DNA of 64,000 nucleotides from NCBI RefSeq assembly GCF_000220255.1, contig NZ_GL982514.1, positions 80,938 to 144,937 of the forward strand. Direction: 5' to 3'. Position 1 is the stretch's first letter. The number at the start of each line of letters is the position of its first letter. The notes beneath the pieces were generated by a model, which worked only from the letters and a program-made list of their open reading frames with translations, was not told the DNA's origin and did not search any database. Of this stretch, positions 46,683 to 55,840 are shown in pieces. The translations under genes were made by a program, and so were the position numbers. The stretch comes from Prevotella pallens ATCC 700821. Its GTDB lineage: Bacteria; Bacteroidota; Bacteroidia; Bacteroidales; Bacteroidaceae.

Positions 46683-47507
46683 AACCACAGTGCGCCTGAG
46701 GCTCTTGTGCTTTGTAAAAAAACAATAGAACGAGGGCGTTTGTGGCATTGTTGCAATCTGTTTGCAATGGTTATGGCAGACGGTTTGCAGTTAAAGGGAT
46801 TCCATTTATGGGGTCCCTTTTTTATATTTACCCCAAAATAGCAGTGTGTGCGTTGCGTTGTTGTGGAATGTTTCGTGGGCATTTTGTGGAATGTTCGCAA
46901 CCATTTCACGGAATATTCGTAACACATTAACAACGTGTTTGTTATACTAACGAAAAACAAAAAGGGGTTTTTTGGCGTGTAAAAACCCCCTTTTTGGCGT
47001 GCAAAAAGTAGGTTTTTGCATTGCAAAAGTATGGTTTTTGTTTTTTGAATGTTATGTTGTTGCAAATTGGTAGCAATATATTTCGTGTTTGAATGTGAAT
47101 ATTTGGCGAAACAAATATGGGTGTTTTGCGATATGCTTGTTGCATATTCATGGGTATATATTCTAATATATTTTGTGCTTAAAATGGCTTTTGTTCTATA
47201 AAAGAAAATGCTAAGACCAAACGGCTTTAGCATTTCTTTTTGGAATAATGTACTCTTTTTATGAACACTCGTACATTCTTCTTTAATCAAAAACGTATAT
47301 TTTTCTAAGCGTATGTGTACTTTCTTTTCATCAATAGCGCAATTTTTGCGAACTAAAAATTGTATTTTTACAATGCAAAAATGCGCTTTTTATATTGGTG
47401 TTTGGTTTGTTCTCTAAAGTCTTAATGCCTAAGGCGATAGCGAAAAGAGAGCTTGCTACCTCGCCTTCCTTATGGTTGTGTGAGATAGCAGAAGCTCGAA
47501 GTTAGGT
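46683..47507. repeat. Gene-free stretch with modular cluster H and a bidirectional hairpin
   Basis: Cluster at 46958-47044 (centres GGGG, CCCCC, GTAGG, GTATGG). Short GGAATNTTCG-type units lie near 46865-46920. At 47204-47243 AAATGCTAAG and CTTTAGCATTT form a strong hairpin followed by CTTTTT. The long minus-strand frame across 46679-47290 runs through the repeat and is not a gene. Confidence 0.65.
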
Positions 47508-48758
47508 TTAATTCTTAATCATCAATATACTGTTGCCAGCATTTTGCACATCGTTAATGTTGGTGCGCAGTGTTGTTTTGGTATTGTTGGCTTTACCAAT
47601 GTTTGTTTTCTGGTTGGCGTTAGCACTTGTTTGCTGTTGTGATTGGTCTATAATGTTGCTAACATTTGCCGTGTAGTCCATCTTCACATTCTTGCCTTCG
47701 GGTGTAGTCCAGTTGCCTTTGAAAGTGATATCGCCATTGTTTTGTGTAACGGTTATAGTGCCTCCGTTGAACAATCCGAATGCTTCGCCGCCCTGTCCGT
47801 CAAACTCTTTGTAGTACGAACCCACTGGATAGGTGGTGTTTCCACGCTTAAACATAGTGCCTCCAATGAATTTTCCTTGTTCGTAAACAGCTCCTGTAAC
47901 TGGCATAACTACGCTGTAGGTGCCCACAATGGTGTTTATGTCCATTGGAACTTTATATTCTGTGAGCAACACAAGGTTCAAATACTCGCCTGCTCCTACT
48001 ATAAATCCCTCTGCATCGGTCTCACAATTCAAGAAAGTAATGGAGTAATCGCAATACGAATCGGTAGCTCTTACATATCGTCCCGACATACTTTTTGGTT
48101 TAAAGTCTACATTTTCTGTAATGCTTTGGTAGCCTGTGTCAGGGTCTTTGTTTACAAAATCGAGCTTGCCATCGTATGTAAAGCGTATTTTTCCGTGTTC
48201 TTTTAGTTCGCCTTCCAGTAGCAAGTTGTATGTTCCGTTAGGTCGTTGTTCCACCTTAAGGTTGCAAACCGTAAGCGAATCTAGGAAACCGTCCACCTGT
48301 CCGTTGGCATTCATCTTATTAGTTTCTATGTAAACGCTTTGTTTGTGGTACACTCCAGCCTCGTCAGTATTATCTACAAGCGTATAGTTTCCGCTTGTTA
48401 AGGCTGCGCTATTTGGGTTTAACGAAGGCTTAGCAAGTATAGTTACCCTTATATCGTGCTTATTAATCTCGGTTGGTAAGCCACCTTTCGACAGCTTTCC
48501 ATCGCAAAGGTGTAGGGTGTAAGCTGCCAATTCGTCGGACACAGAGCCGTAATATATGTTGTAAGTGTTAGTTACAGCCACATCGGCATGGTAGCTATTG
48601 CTATTCGTATTGCTGAAGGTTACGTCTTTAACATCGTTGCAAGGGAAGTCTTTAACCTCTCCCGACTTCATTGTTACCCTCATTTTCCAATTGTCTTGTG
48701 CATACATTGTTGTTGTTAAACAGCATGTTGCAATCATCAAAAGTAGAAATTTTCTCAT
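47508..48758 (-). CDS. Exported protein of unknown function
   Basis: 416 aa with signal peptide (MRKFLLLMIATCCLTTTMYA). It begins with MKSGEVKDFPCNDVKDVTF, a motif seen at the start of many Prevotella/Bacteroides surface proteins. Beta-rich body (SNSYHADVAVTNTYNIYYGS, VEQRPNGTYNLLLEGELKEH) and a Gln/Asn-rich tail (IDQSQQQTSANANQKTNIGK). No lipobox or sorting domain is obvious. I cannot name the family. Confidence 0.6.
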   Translation of the reverse strand: MRKFLLLMIATCCLTTTMYAQDNWKMRVTMKSGEVKDFPCNDVKDVTFSNTNSNSYHADVAVTNTYNIYYGSVSDELAAYTLHLCDGKLSKGGLPTEINKHDIRVTILAKPSLNPNSAALTSGNYTLVDNTDEAGVYHKQSVYIETNKMNANGQVDGFLDSLTVCNLKVEQRPNGTYNLLLEGELKEHGKIRFTYDGKLDFVNKDPDTGYQSITENVDFKPKSMSGRYVRATDSYCDYSITFLNCETDAEGFIVGAGEYLNLVLLTEYKVPMDINTIVGTYSVVMPVTGAVYEQGKFIGGTMFKRGNTTYPVGSYYKEFDGQGGEAFGLFNGGTITVTQNNGDITFKGNWTTPEGKNVKMDYTANVSNIIDQSQQQTSANANQKTNIGKANNTKTTLRTNINDVQNAGNSILMIKN

Positions 48759-49428
48759 AAAGTTATAGTTCTTTTAAAATTCTTCAGCTGTTATATTCCT
48801 TTGTTTTATTACTGCTTTTGCAGTTTTTGCTCGGCTTATTGGCTTTGCTTGGAATGTCTTTTCAATATACCTTCGTTTGGTGTTTGTTTTCAACCAACGT
48901 GCACTTAGTGTGTCGAGTGCTGTTTCTGTATTGTTAAAAAAATACTTTATTGAATGGCAAAGAAACTATTTTTTTCTTGTAATTGCAAATCCGATTAGTT
49001 AAAAAACAATAACTTAGCTATATTCGTTTCCTCTTTTTGATAGCTTTGTTTCGTAGATGTTTTTGCCTATTTATGGTGGCTGTGTGCTCGAATAATCACG
49101 AAATGGCGTTGCGTTTCGCATCATTTCGGCACATCAAAACCATTTGGTTTGGATTGTAAAACGGGCGCGATGAATCCACCCCTACGCCTTGCGGAGTGCA
49201 CGCTGCCATATATTTGCGCAAAAAATGGATATTGCGGTGTGTTCGCTGATATACATTTTGCACACGATAAATGGTTTGTGCGGTGTATGCTGGATATTTT
49301 ACTATACGTAAAAACCCCCTTTTTGCATTACAAAAAGGTGGTTTTTGAACGCCAAAAACCATACTTTTGCATTGCAAAAAGGGGGTTTTTAAAAAACAAC
49401 AATATTGTTGTGTGTGTTGCCAGTGTGG
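48759..49428. repeat. Upstream region of the exported protein gene and modular cluster I
   Basis: Minus-strand promoter with TTTCTTTG at 48958-48965 (first two bases off consensus) and TTTG 20 bp upstream. At about 49162 is a diverged GGGCGCGATGAATCC unit. At 49308-49393 are units with centres CCCCC, AGGTGG, CCATAC, GGGGG. No gene. Confidence 0.6.
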
Positions 49429-49764
49429 TTATTCGTCTGGAATATATATAATTTCGCCATTCTCAAGCTGGTAGGCTGTGCCCACACGCTTACCTTTATT
49501 GCTCGATTTAGCGTCCTGATTTTTCGATGGAGTGTAGCGTTCTATCTGCTTTCCTTTCTTCGAAATAATCTCCATATTCTGCTTTCCCGGATTCTTTACC
49601 ACGGTAAAGTTTTCCGTACTAAACATTTCTGTCATCTTATAGTGGGTAACAAGCGCCACCATAAGTGCCACCGCAAACACCATTGCAGCATCGAAGAGGT
49701 TGCTAACAACACTCATTGGGTCGTCGTCCTCGTCGTGTTCAAATTTAATTTGTCGTCTTCTCAT
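49429..49764 (-). CDS. hmuV: HmuV, DUF2149-type membrane protein
   Basis: 111 aa. Cytoplasmic RRRQIKFEHDEDDDPMSVVS start, one helix (LFDAAMVFAVALMVALV) and an outer part (MFSTENFTVVKNPGKQNMEI) fit DUF2149. By analogy with ExbD it would pair with the ExbB-like HmuU. Overlaps hmuU by 4 nt. Last gene of the hmu locus. Confidence 0.8.
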   Translation of the reverse strand: MRRRQIKFEHDEDDDPMSVVSNLFDAAMVFAVALMVALVTHYKMTEMFSTENFTVVKNPGKQNMEIISKKGKQIERYTPSKNQDAKSSNKGKRVGTAYQLENGEIIYIPDE

Positions 49765-50363
49765 AGTTGTTTGTCGCGGTTTTCGTCTAACATATCGGCA
49801 ATATAGTTAAGCATTCCCATATCTCTGCGATACCAACGCTGCTTAACTGCCTTTACTACAAAGCCTATTCCGCCAGCAAACAAGCCTATTACGGTGGTTG
49901 CAAATGCCACTTGCATGTTGTAAGCCATAGATGCAATGTCGCCAGAAGATAAGCCAACGAGAGCCGGACCCATAGGAATGAGTGTGCCCATAAGTCCTAA
50001 CATTGGTCCCATTTTAGTAAACATCTTTGGCGTTTCAAGCTCTCGCTCCACCATACACTCGTATTCGTCGAGCAAAAAGGTAACTTTTGCAGGACTGTTA
50101 CGGTTTTCTAACATTTTAGAAATGCAGGTTACAACGGGCAATTTGCCTTTTGGTAGTCGTTCTGCAAGTGTAGAAAGGTTGTTGGCAGTGAGCTGTTTCA
50201 CCTCTTTTTGTAGCATTATGCCACTCTTGCGCATAGTGAGATACTGACTGAAGAAGCCGCCCAAGAGCAACAACGACCGCAAAAAGAAGAAAATGAGAAG
50301 TAGGACTACGGGTACAAGAAGTCCTGAAGAAATCCAGTAGAGTATGTCTGTAATGTAGTTCAT
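49761..50363 (-). CDS. hmuU: HmuU, MotA/TolQ/ExbB-family protein
   Basis: 200 aa, three membrane segments (SGLLVPVVLLLIFFFLRSLL near the N-terminus; GPMLGLMGTLIPMGPALVGL; FATTVIGLFAGGIGFVVKAV). The GPMLGLMGTLIPMGPALVGL segment is the TolQ/ExbB signature. Likely a proton-driven energiser for the haem uptake machinery. Gap of 71 nt from hmuT. Confidence 0.85.
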   Translation of the reverse strand: MNYITDILYWISSGLLVPVVLLLIFFFLRSLLLLGGFFSQYLTMRKSGIMLQKEVKQLTANNLSTLAERLPKGKLPVVTCISKMLENRNSPAKVTFLLDEYECMVERELETPKMFTKMGPMLGLMGTLIPMGPALVGLSSGDIASMAYNMQVAFATTVIGLFAGGIGFVVKAVKQRWYRRDMGMLNYIADMLDENRDKQL

Positions 50364-50434
50364 AATGTATTATTGTTTTATATTCTTATTTATTATGTGT
50401 TGCGCCTAAATGTTTTTTGTATAACGTGTGTGTG

Positions 50435-51133
50435 TTATTCTAACTGTTTCATTTGTCGTTTGGTGTGCCAACGTTGCCACAACATTCCCACAATGCCAAC
50501 CACAACAACCAAAGCAAGTGTACCTGCGAGGGCACCAAAGTTTGTGCTGTCGGTTCCCACAACGGCAGTTTTGCCATTCACTGTAGCCACTATGCCCACC
50601 AAAGCAATGAGCAAATTGCAGAGAAAAAGCAGTTCTAAGCGTAAGAAAGTTTCGGGAAGCAACCGCTTTATGGTGTATGTGAGCAACAAAATAGCCCCAC
50701 AGAACACACCGCCAAGCGTCCAAGCAATGAGCGAGAAGTCTTCGCCCGGAAACATAAATATGGTTTCAACAAGCAAAGCAAATAGAGTTGGCACAATCAT
50801 AATGCCAGGAAAGAACCGTAAAAAGGCATATAGCCAGCGAGCTTTGCGCCCTACGTGTTCTCCAATTTTGATGTTTGCAGCCAGCAAGCAGAATGCCATA
50901 GACAAGAGAACGTCTATGTTTAGCACCACAGAAATATCGCGAACCAAGTTTGTATTTGCCAACCATGCAGCTATTTCTGTGGACGATTGCAAGATGGCAA
51001 CGTGCCAAGCGAAGCCTGTAAACACCATTGCTGCCACCGCAGTAATACTAAGTTGCAAAGTATTTACGAAAGTTTGTTTCAGCAAAAAGCTGAAACAAAC
51101 AAGCATAAATAGTATATATACTATGGTTTCCAT
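50435..51133 (-). CDS. hmuT: HmuT, polytopic membrane protein
   Basis: 232 aa with about six hydrophobic helices (ILFMLVCFSFLLKQTFVNTL, ITAVAAMVFTGFAWHVAILQ, ILLTYTIKRLLPETFLRLEL, ALAGTLALVVVVGIVGMLWQ). No catalytic motif. Position between hmuS and hmuU matches the hmuYRSTUV order known from Porphyromonas gingivalis. Function unknown; presumably part of the HmuS membrane complex. Confidence 0.75.
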   Translation of the reverse strand: METIVYILFMLVCFSFLLKQTFVNTLQLSITAVAAMVFTGFAWHVAILQSSTEIAAWLANTNLVRDISVVLNIDVLLSMAFCLLAANIKIGEHVGRKARWLYAFLRFFPGIMIVPTLFALLVETIFMFPGEDFSLIAWTLGGVFCGAILLLTYTIKRLLPETFLRLELLFLCNLLIALVGIVATVNGKTAVVGTDSTNFGALAGTLALVVVVGIVGMLWQRWHTKRQMKQLE

Positions 51134-51140
51134 TATTCAT

Positions 51141-54100
51141 TTATTCTGCATTTGTATTACGACGGCGGCGCACAACGAATGCTATTAGTATGACAAATAG
51201 TAACACAGCACCACCAATAACAAGACCTTTGCTAAGCAGCGGAGAATGTTTTTCAACCTTTTGCGACATATCTTCGCGTTTCATAACAGTACCCTTGTTG
51301 GCATTTGCAGCCGAATTGCGCACCTGTTCTATCTGTTGTTGATAGTCTTTGCCCTGTTCTGGCGAAACCTTAGATGCTATAAACTTGCGTAGTTTGGCAT
51401 TATCGGTAACGAAAGAAGAGCCCGACGGCTTGTATTTCTTAACCAATTCTACATGCAATTTTGCAATATCAGCCACCTGCTGAGGCGTTGCTTTCCACAT
51501 TCCTTTACGTACAGTTTCGAGCATAACGGCTGTAATCTGTTGCAAAGCTGCTGGATTTTTCTGTTCAAAGAATGTTTTTGTGCCCAGTTTGTACTTGTCT
51601 TGCACGTACACACGGTATATATCGTCCCACAATTCTTTGTCTATCGCCTTCGGTTTCATAACATTCCAGCCGTAAGTATTCTCTACAATCTCTGCAAAAC
51701 CACCGGCTGCGCTTGCTCCACCCTTCATTTTTTCCTTTATATATACAGGGTTTAGAATGGTGGTACGGCTCTCTACGCCTATGGCTTCCTTCACTTCTTG
51801 CATGCGAACGTTATGTGTATTGCGATAATCGCTTAGGTAAGCATCGGGGTCTTTGCCCGTTACTTGTCGTACAGCGAGGTTCAATCCACCCATAAACTCA
51901 TATACATGGTCTAAGCTTAATGCCCCCCACGTGTTGCTTTGGCGGGGTTGCACCACCACATCGGTACGCGTTAGGGCTGCCTCGAAGGCATATTTGTTAT
52001 ACTGTTCCCAGTCTTTCTCGCTGCCATAGAAGGTTCCCATGTTGTTAATATAGGTGTTTGCAATGTCCTCTTGCTTCTCCCAGCGGTCGCCACTCATAAC
52101 CATTGCTTGTATGCCAGTGCCATAATTGCCGTTCATTCCACCGAAAATGCGTTGCGAAGCTAGCTTTCGTGCCTCCTTAGGCGATACTCCTTTCTCTGTA
52201 AGATGGCGTTCTGCAGTTTTCACACCAATAGAAACTTCGTTCTCAAACACATCGTCTTTGGCGTTAGCAGCCATCTCCACCGCCTTATTAATTAGGAAAA
52301 GACGCGATGCAGCAAGGTCTCTGAGCTGTCCAGAGGTCTGTACTACAACGTCAATACGCTTTCGTCCCAACTCTTTAGATGGGATTAGGCGTAGGTCGCT
52401 TACCCTTCCGAACGAGTCGCGCACGGGTTCTACGCCCAGCATATATAGCACTTGAGCGATGGTAGCCCCTTCTGTTTCTATAAATTCGCCACTCCATAGT
52501 GTGTAACTAACCTTGTGTGGCATTGCGCCATTGTGGCGTTGCTTATACAAATCGATGGTGTTTTGTGCCAATTGTTTACCTTTTTCCCATGCAGCTTCGC
52601 TTGGTGTAGACTCTGCATTTATGCCAAACAGGTTGCGTCCGGTAGGCAATGTGTTCGGATTAACTATAGGGTCGCCGCCAGGAGAGGGGGCAGTGTAGCC
52701 TCCATTCATAGCATTGATGATGCTTTCGAGCTCGTTTTGCGGACTAATAAGAAGGTATTGCTTATACTTTGCTATGTTTTTGAGCGTTCGTTCCAGTTCT
52801 CTTACCGCAAAAGCAAAGTCTTTTTCTTCTTTAGAATACGATTTTTTCTTGTCTTTCATCATAGCTGCCATGCCAGCCATACCCTTCTTAGGCATTCCTT
52901 GCATAGCCTTTCCACCCATTGGTTTGCCCATTTGTGGCATTTGTTTGCCCTTTGTTGTGGGGTGTCCGCCCATATTTTCAGGTTTCTTTCCCATACCTTT
53001 TGGCATCTTTCCGGGGTGTCCCATTGGTGGCATACCTCCTTGTTTGGCGTGCATTGGTTTGCCTTTCGACATAGCTTTTGCCATTTCTGGTGGCATTTTG
53101 CCCATACCTTTAGCCATTCCCATACCCATTGGCATACCCTTTCCGCCTTTGTTTTTCTTGCTCATAGAGCCCATTCGCATCATCATACTCATCATATCCG
53201 ATGGTGCATTAAGGTCATCGTATATCTTGTGGGCACGCTTAATGTCGTCTGGAGATAGATGTCCTACTTTGCAAACAAAGGCATCTGACACTTCAGCCGA
53301 ACTATTTATGAGCGACTGAACCAATGCTTTGGCAGGGTAAAGGTAGCGACTGTTGAACTCTGAACGGTGTTTTAGCAAGGCTTCGGTGGCTTTTTTGCGT
53401 ACCTTATCGAGTGTAAACAGCGAGTAAGCTACGGGATCTGTGCACATTTCAAGTACACTACTGTTGATGCGTGCGGTCTCGTAAGGTACGCCTAAAGTAT
53501 AAAGTTGTCCTGTAATTTTCTCGTTTGAGAGTTCCTCTGCAAAGTTATCGATGCGCGTTATCTCCTCTTCTGTGTACGGACGGGTAAGTATACTGTCTAA
53601 ACCAAGGTCGCGATGGAAGCCCAAACGCACCACAATGGCTTTTATTGCAAGCGATGTTTGTTGCAATAAAGCCTTGTTTTTGCCAATGTTTTGGTTGTAA
53701 AGCTTTATTTTAGACGATAGTTCTGCGTATGCTCCGTGCATTCCGCTCTCCATAAAAGGTGGTGTAAGATACGACTGTAGTCCGGCATACGAACGGCGTT
53801 TGGCTATTAGTCCTTCGCCAACATTGCCGATAGTGTAAAGGTAGAAGTGTGGTAGTGTGCCCACTAAACGGTCTGGCCAGTCGAGATTACTTAGGGCAAC
53901 TTGCTTCTTTGGAGTAAATTCGAGACTGCCGTGTGTGCCAAAATGTATCAGCACATCGGCTTTAAAGGCATATTGTGTCCACAAATACGAAGCAATATAT
54001 GTATGTGGTGGAGCTGCGTTAGTGCCGTGAACAATTTGGAAAGCATTGGTTCCTGAGCCTGCAGCGTTCTGTGGAAGCAACACAATATTGCCGAACTGAA

Positions 54101-55550
54101 CACGTGCAACAGCTAGTTTTCCATCGGGAGTAGACATATATTCGCCTGGAAACTCGCCGTTTGCCTTCACCACTTCTTGGTATTTCTCTGGTCGGAGTGT
54201 CTTTTTCACCCAACTTTCGTATTGGTTTTTGGTTACAAGAGCTGGTTTTCCGTTCTTCATAAAGTCGTCGAACGCTCCTTTAGCATATAGGTTGAACACT
54301 GCACCTTGCCTTTGTATGGCTTGCATTAAGCCCTCTGGCGAATCTGGTAAGCCCGCTACGTTGTAGCCTTCGTGCTTTAAACGCACCAGCAAATTGTAGA
54401 GCGAAGGTCCCACTTCCATACCTCCTGCGGTTAAAGCGTTCTGTCCTGGACCTTTATAATAGTATATGGCAACTCGCTTTTGGCTATTTGGCTTGTGCTT
54501 TAAAGCTATGTAGTTGTTTACAGTTTGCACGAAAGAGCCGAGCCGTTCGGGCATTGCAGCAACGTATTCAAGGTCGTCTTTGCCTACATAATGTGCGAAA
54601 AGGGCATACGGACGTATGGCTCCGTCAATCTCTGGAGTAACTATGCTCTGCGAAAGGAAGCCTCCGCTCATACCCATCTTGTCGTTTTCCCACTTCTTTT
54701 CCTGCTGATTTACGTTCAGCGGAGCGAATAATGGAACATCAACACGCTTCAAATAGTCTACGAAAGCATCGCCTAAGCGTCCGTGCGCCATATTAATGAT
54801 GGCTGAAACCTTAATGCTGTCGGCGTGATGTGCCTCTACAAACTGCTGAATAGAGTTCACTGGATACACCATATTGCCAGTTTTCTCTAACTCTGCTATT
54901 AGTTCTTTAGGCTCGCCCATACTTCCTGTTATGATGATAGCGGGTGCATTGGCTTTCCAAAGTCCTTTTTCTTTTAGGAATTTGTTATATTCTGCCAACG
55001 AATTAAACTGTTTATCCTCGTCGTCGGGACGGTTTGGGTCGGCGTGATAGAGTAGTCCGTAAACACGTTCTACCACCTTTCCGGGTTCAGAAGCATAGAT
55101 AATTTTTTTGTCTATGTACTTTCTTACATAGCTAAGAAGGTTGTGATAGTTTTCGCGACCGCCGTTGTCGATATACGCTTTCATACGATTGGCATTGGCA
55201 GTGTCTACCGAACAGAAATCGTTATCGGGATTTGTGATGAGCGTACTCACCACTGGCGTTCCGTTTTTCATAGCTTTTTCAAGCTCAGCACGTTGTTCTT
55301 CGGTTAGCCGTAAGCCCATTGCCTGCACAAAAACCATATCGTAGCCATCGGCTTTGGCTATGTCGTCGGCATCAAGACTCTCTATTTTGATGAGCGGATT
55401 ATCGTTTGCACGACCAATTTGCCCCAGTGTTATGGTTTGATAGTTTATGAATGCTATCCGAGTAGTGGACATCCACTTGTTCCAAACGCCGAAACCAATA
55501 AGCAGTAGCAGTGCTATAACGGCGCCGATTATTATTTTTTGTTTCTTCAT
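51141..55550 (-). CDS. hmuS: HmuS, CobN/Mg-chelatase-like haem-locus protein with Met-rich insertion
   Basis: 1469 aa. N-terminal anchor (IIIGAVIALLLLIGFGVW), CobN/BchH-type chelatase body (FGTHGSLEFTPKKQVALSNL, GNGYDRA-like absent; MNGNYGTGIQAMVMSGDRWE, GVESRTTILNPVYIKEKMKG) and a C-terminal anchor (GLVIGGAVLLFVILIAFVV). Between about residues 783 and 900 lies a low-complexity stretch rich in Met, Gly, Lys and Pro (MMSMMMRMGSMSKKNKGGKG, GMPMGMGMAKGMGKMPPEMA). In hmu loci this homologue is thought to act on haem, possibly removing iron, and not on cobalamin. Fifth-to-last gene of the hmu operon; 7 nt before hmuT. Confidence 0.88.
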   Translation of the reverse strand: MKKQKIIIGAVIALLLLIGFGVWNKWMSTTRIAFINYQTITLGQIGRANDNPLIKIESLDADDIAKADGYDMVFVQAMGLRLTEEQRAELEKAMKNGTPVVSTLITNPDNDFCSVDTANANRMKAYIDNGGRENYHNLLSYVRKYIDKKIIYASEPGKVVERVYGLLYHADPNRPDDEDKQFNSLAEYNKFLKEKGLWKANAPAIIITGSMGEPKELIAELEKTGNMVYPVNSIQQFVEAHHADSIKVSAIINMAHGRLGDAFVDYLKRVDVPLFAPLNVNQQEKKWENDKMGMSGGFLSQSIVTPEIDGAIRPYALFAHYVGKDDLEYVAAMPERLGSFVQTVNNYIALKHKPNSQKRVAIYYYKGPGQNALTAGGMEVGPSLYNLLVRLKHEGYNVAGLPDSPEGLMQAIQRQGAVFNLYAKGAFDDFMKNGKPALVTKNQYESWVKKTLRPEKYQEVVKANGEFPGEYMSTPDGKLAVARVQFGNIVLLPQNAAGSGTNAFQIVHGTNAAPPHTYIASYLWTQYAFKADVLIHFGTHGSLEFTPKKQVALSNLDWPDRLVGTLPHFYLYTIGNVGEGLIAKRRSYAGLQSYLTPPFMESGMHGAYAELSSKIKLYNQNIGKNKALLQQTSLAIKAIVVRLGFHRDLGLDSILTRPYTEEEITRIDNFAEELSNEKITGQLYTLGVPYETARINSSVLEMCTDPVAYSLFTLDKVRKKATEALLKHRSEFNSRYLYPAKALVQSLINSSAEVSDAFVCKVGHLSPDDIKRAHKIYDDLNAPSDMMSMMMRMGSMSKKNKGGKGMPMGMGMAKGMGKMPPEMAKAMSKGKPMHAKQGGMPPMGHPGKMPKGMGKKPENMGGHPTTKGKQMPQMGKPMGGKAMQGMPKKGMAGMAAMMKDKKKSYSKEEKDFAFAVRELERTLKNIAKYKQYLLISPQNELESIINAMNGGYTAPSPGGDPIVNPNTLPTGRNLFGINAESTPSEAAWEKGKQLAQNTIDLYKQRHNGAMPHKVSYTLWSGEFIETEGATIAQVLYMLGVEPVRDSFGRVSDLRLIPSKELGRKRIDVVVQTSGQLRDLAASRLFLINKAVEMAANAKDDVFENEVSIGVKTAERHLTEKGVSPKEARKLASQRIFGGMNGNYGTGIQAMVMSGDRWEKQEDIANTYINNMGTFYGSEKDWEQYNKYAFEAALTRTDVVVQPRQSNTWGALSLDHVYEFMGGLNLAVRQVTGKDPDAYLSDYRNTHNVRMQEVKEAIGVESRTTILNPVYIKEKMKGGASAAGGFAEIVENTYGWNVMKPKAIDKELWDDIYRVYVQDKYKLGTKTFFEQKNPAALQQITAVMLETVRKGMWKATPQQVADIAKLHVELVKKYKPSGSSFVTDNAKLRKFIASKVSPEQGKDYQQQIEQVRNSAANANKGTVMKREDMSQKVEKHSPLLSKGLVIGGAVLLFVILIAFVVRRRRNTNAE

Positions 55551-55840
55551 TCTGTTCGTTTTTATTTCTTTATGAATGGTTTAGCTGTTTAATATTGTTT
55601 GTTTGCTGTGTGCAAAACTATCTTTGTTGTTATGGCTTTACAGTTCTAACACTATGGTGTAAGTATGTTATATCTATGGATATAACGCATTACATCTATG
55701 GATACAACACATTACATCTATGGATATAACGCATTATCACTATGCGATAAAAGGTTGTCGCCATAGTGAGAGGGTGTTGTTGCTGTGTAAGCAATACATT
55801 ATAGTTGTGTAGCACAGTATATATAATAATGTGAAAGATA
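55551..55840. repeat. hmuR-hmuS spacer with three 22-bp tandem repeats
   Basis: Units at 55668-55689, 55690-55711 and 55712-55733 (TTACATCTATGGATATAACG type). The inner TTATATCTATGGATATAA is nearly palindromic. The copies differ at two or three bases. Possible regulator or mRNA-processing site inside the operon. Nothing else in the gap. Confidence 0.7.

Noticed and set aside
46679..47290. Minus-strand 203-aa open frame
   Set aside because: It runs through modular repeat cluster H and two hairpins, and its composition is that of the repeat, which is also open in many other copies.
52515..53319. Long plus-strand open frames rich in His/Phe or Pro/Ile
   Set aside because: They are the antisense of the Met/Gly/Lys-rich insertion of hmuS, whose low complexity suppresses stops.
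51141..55550. Cobaltochelatase CobN for B12 synthesis
   Set aside because: No other cobalamin synthesis genes nearby, membrane anchors at both ends, and gene order identical to hmuYRSTUV.
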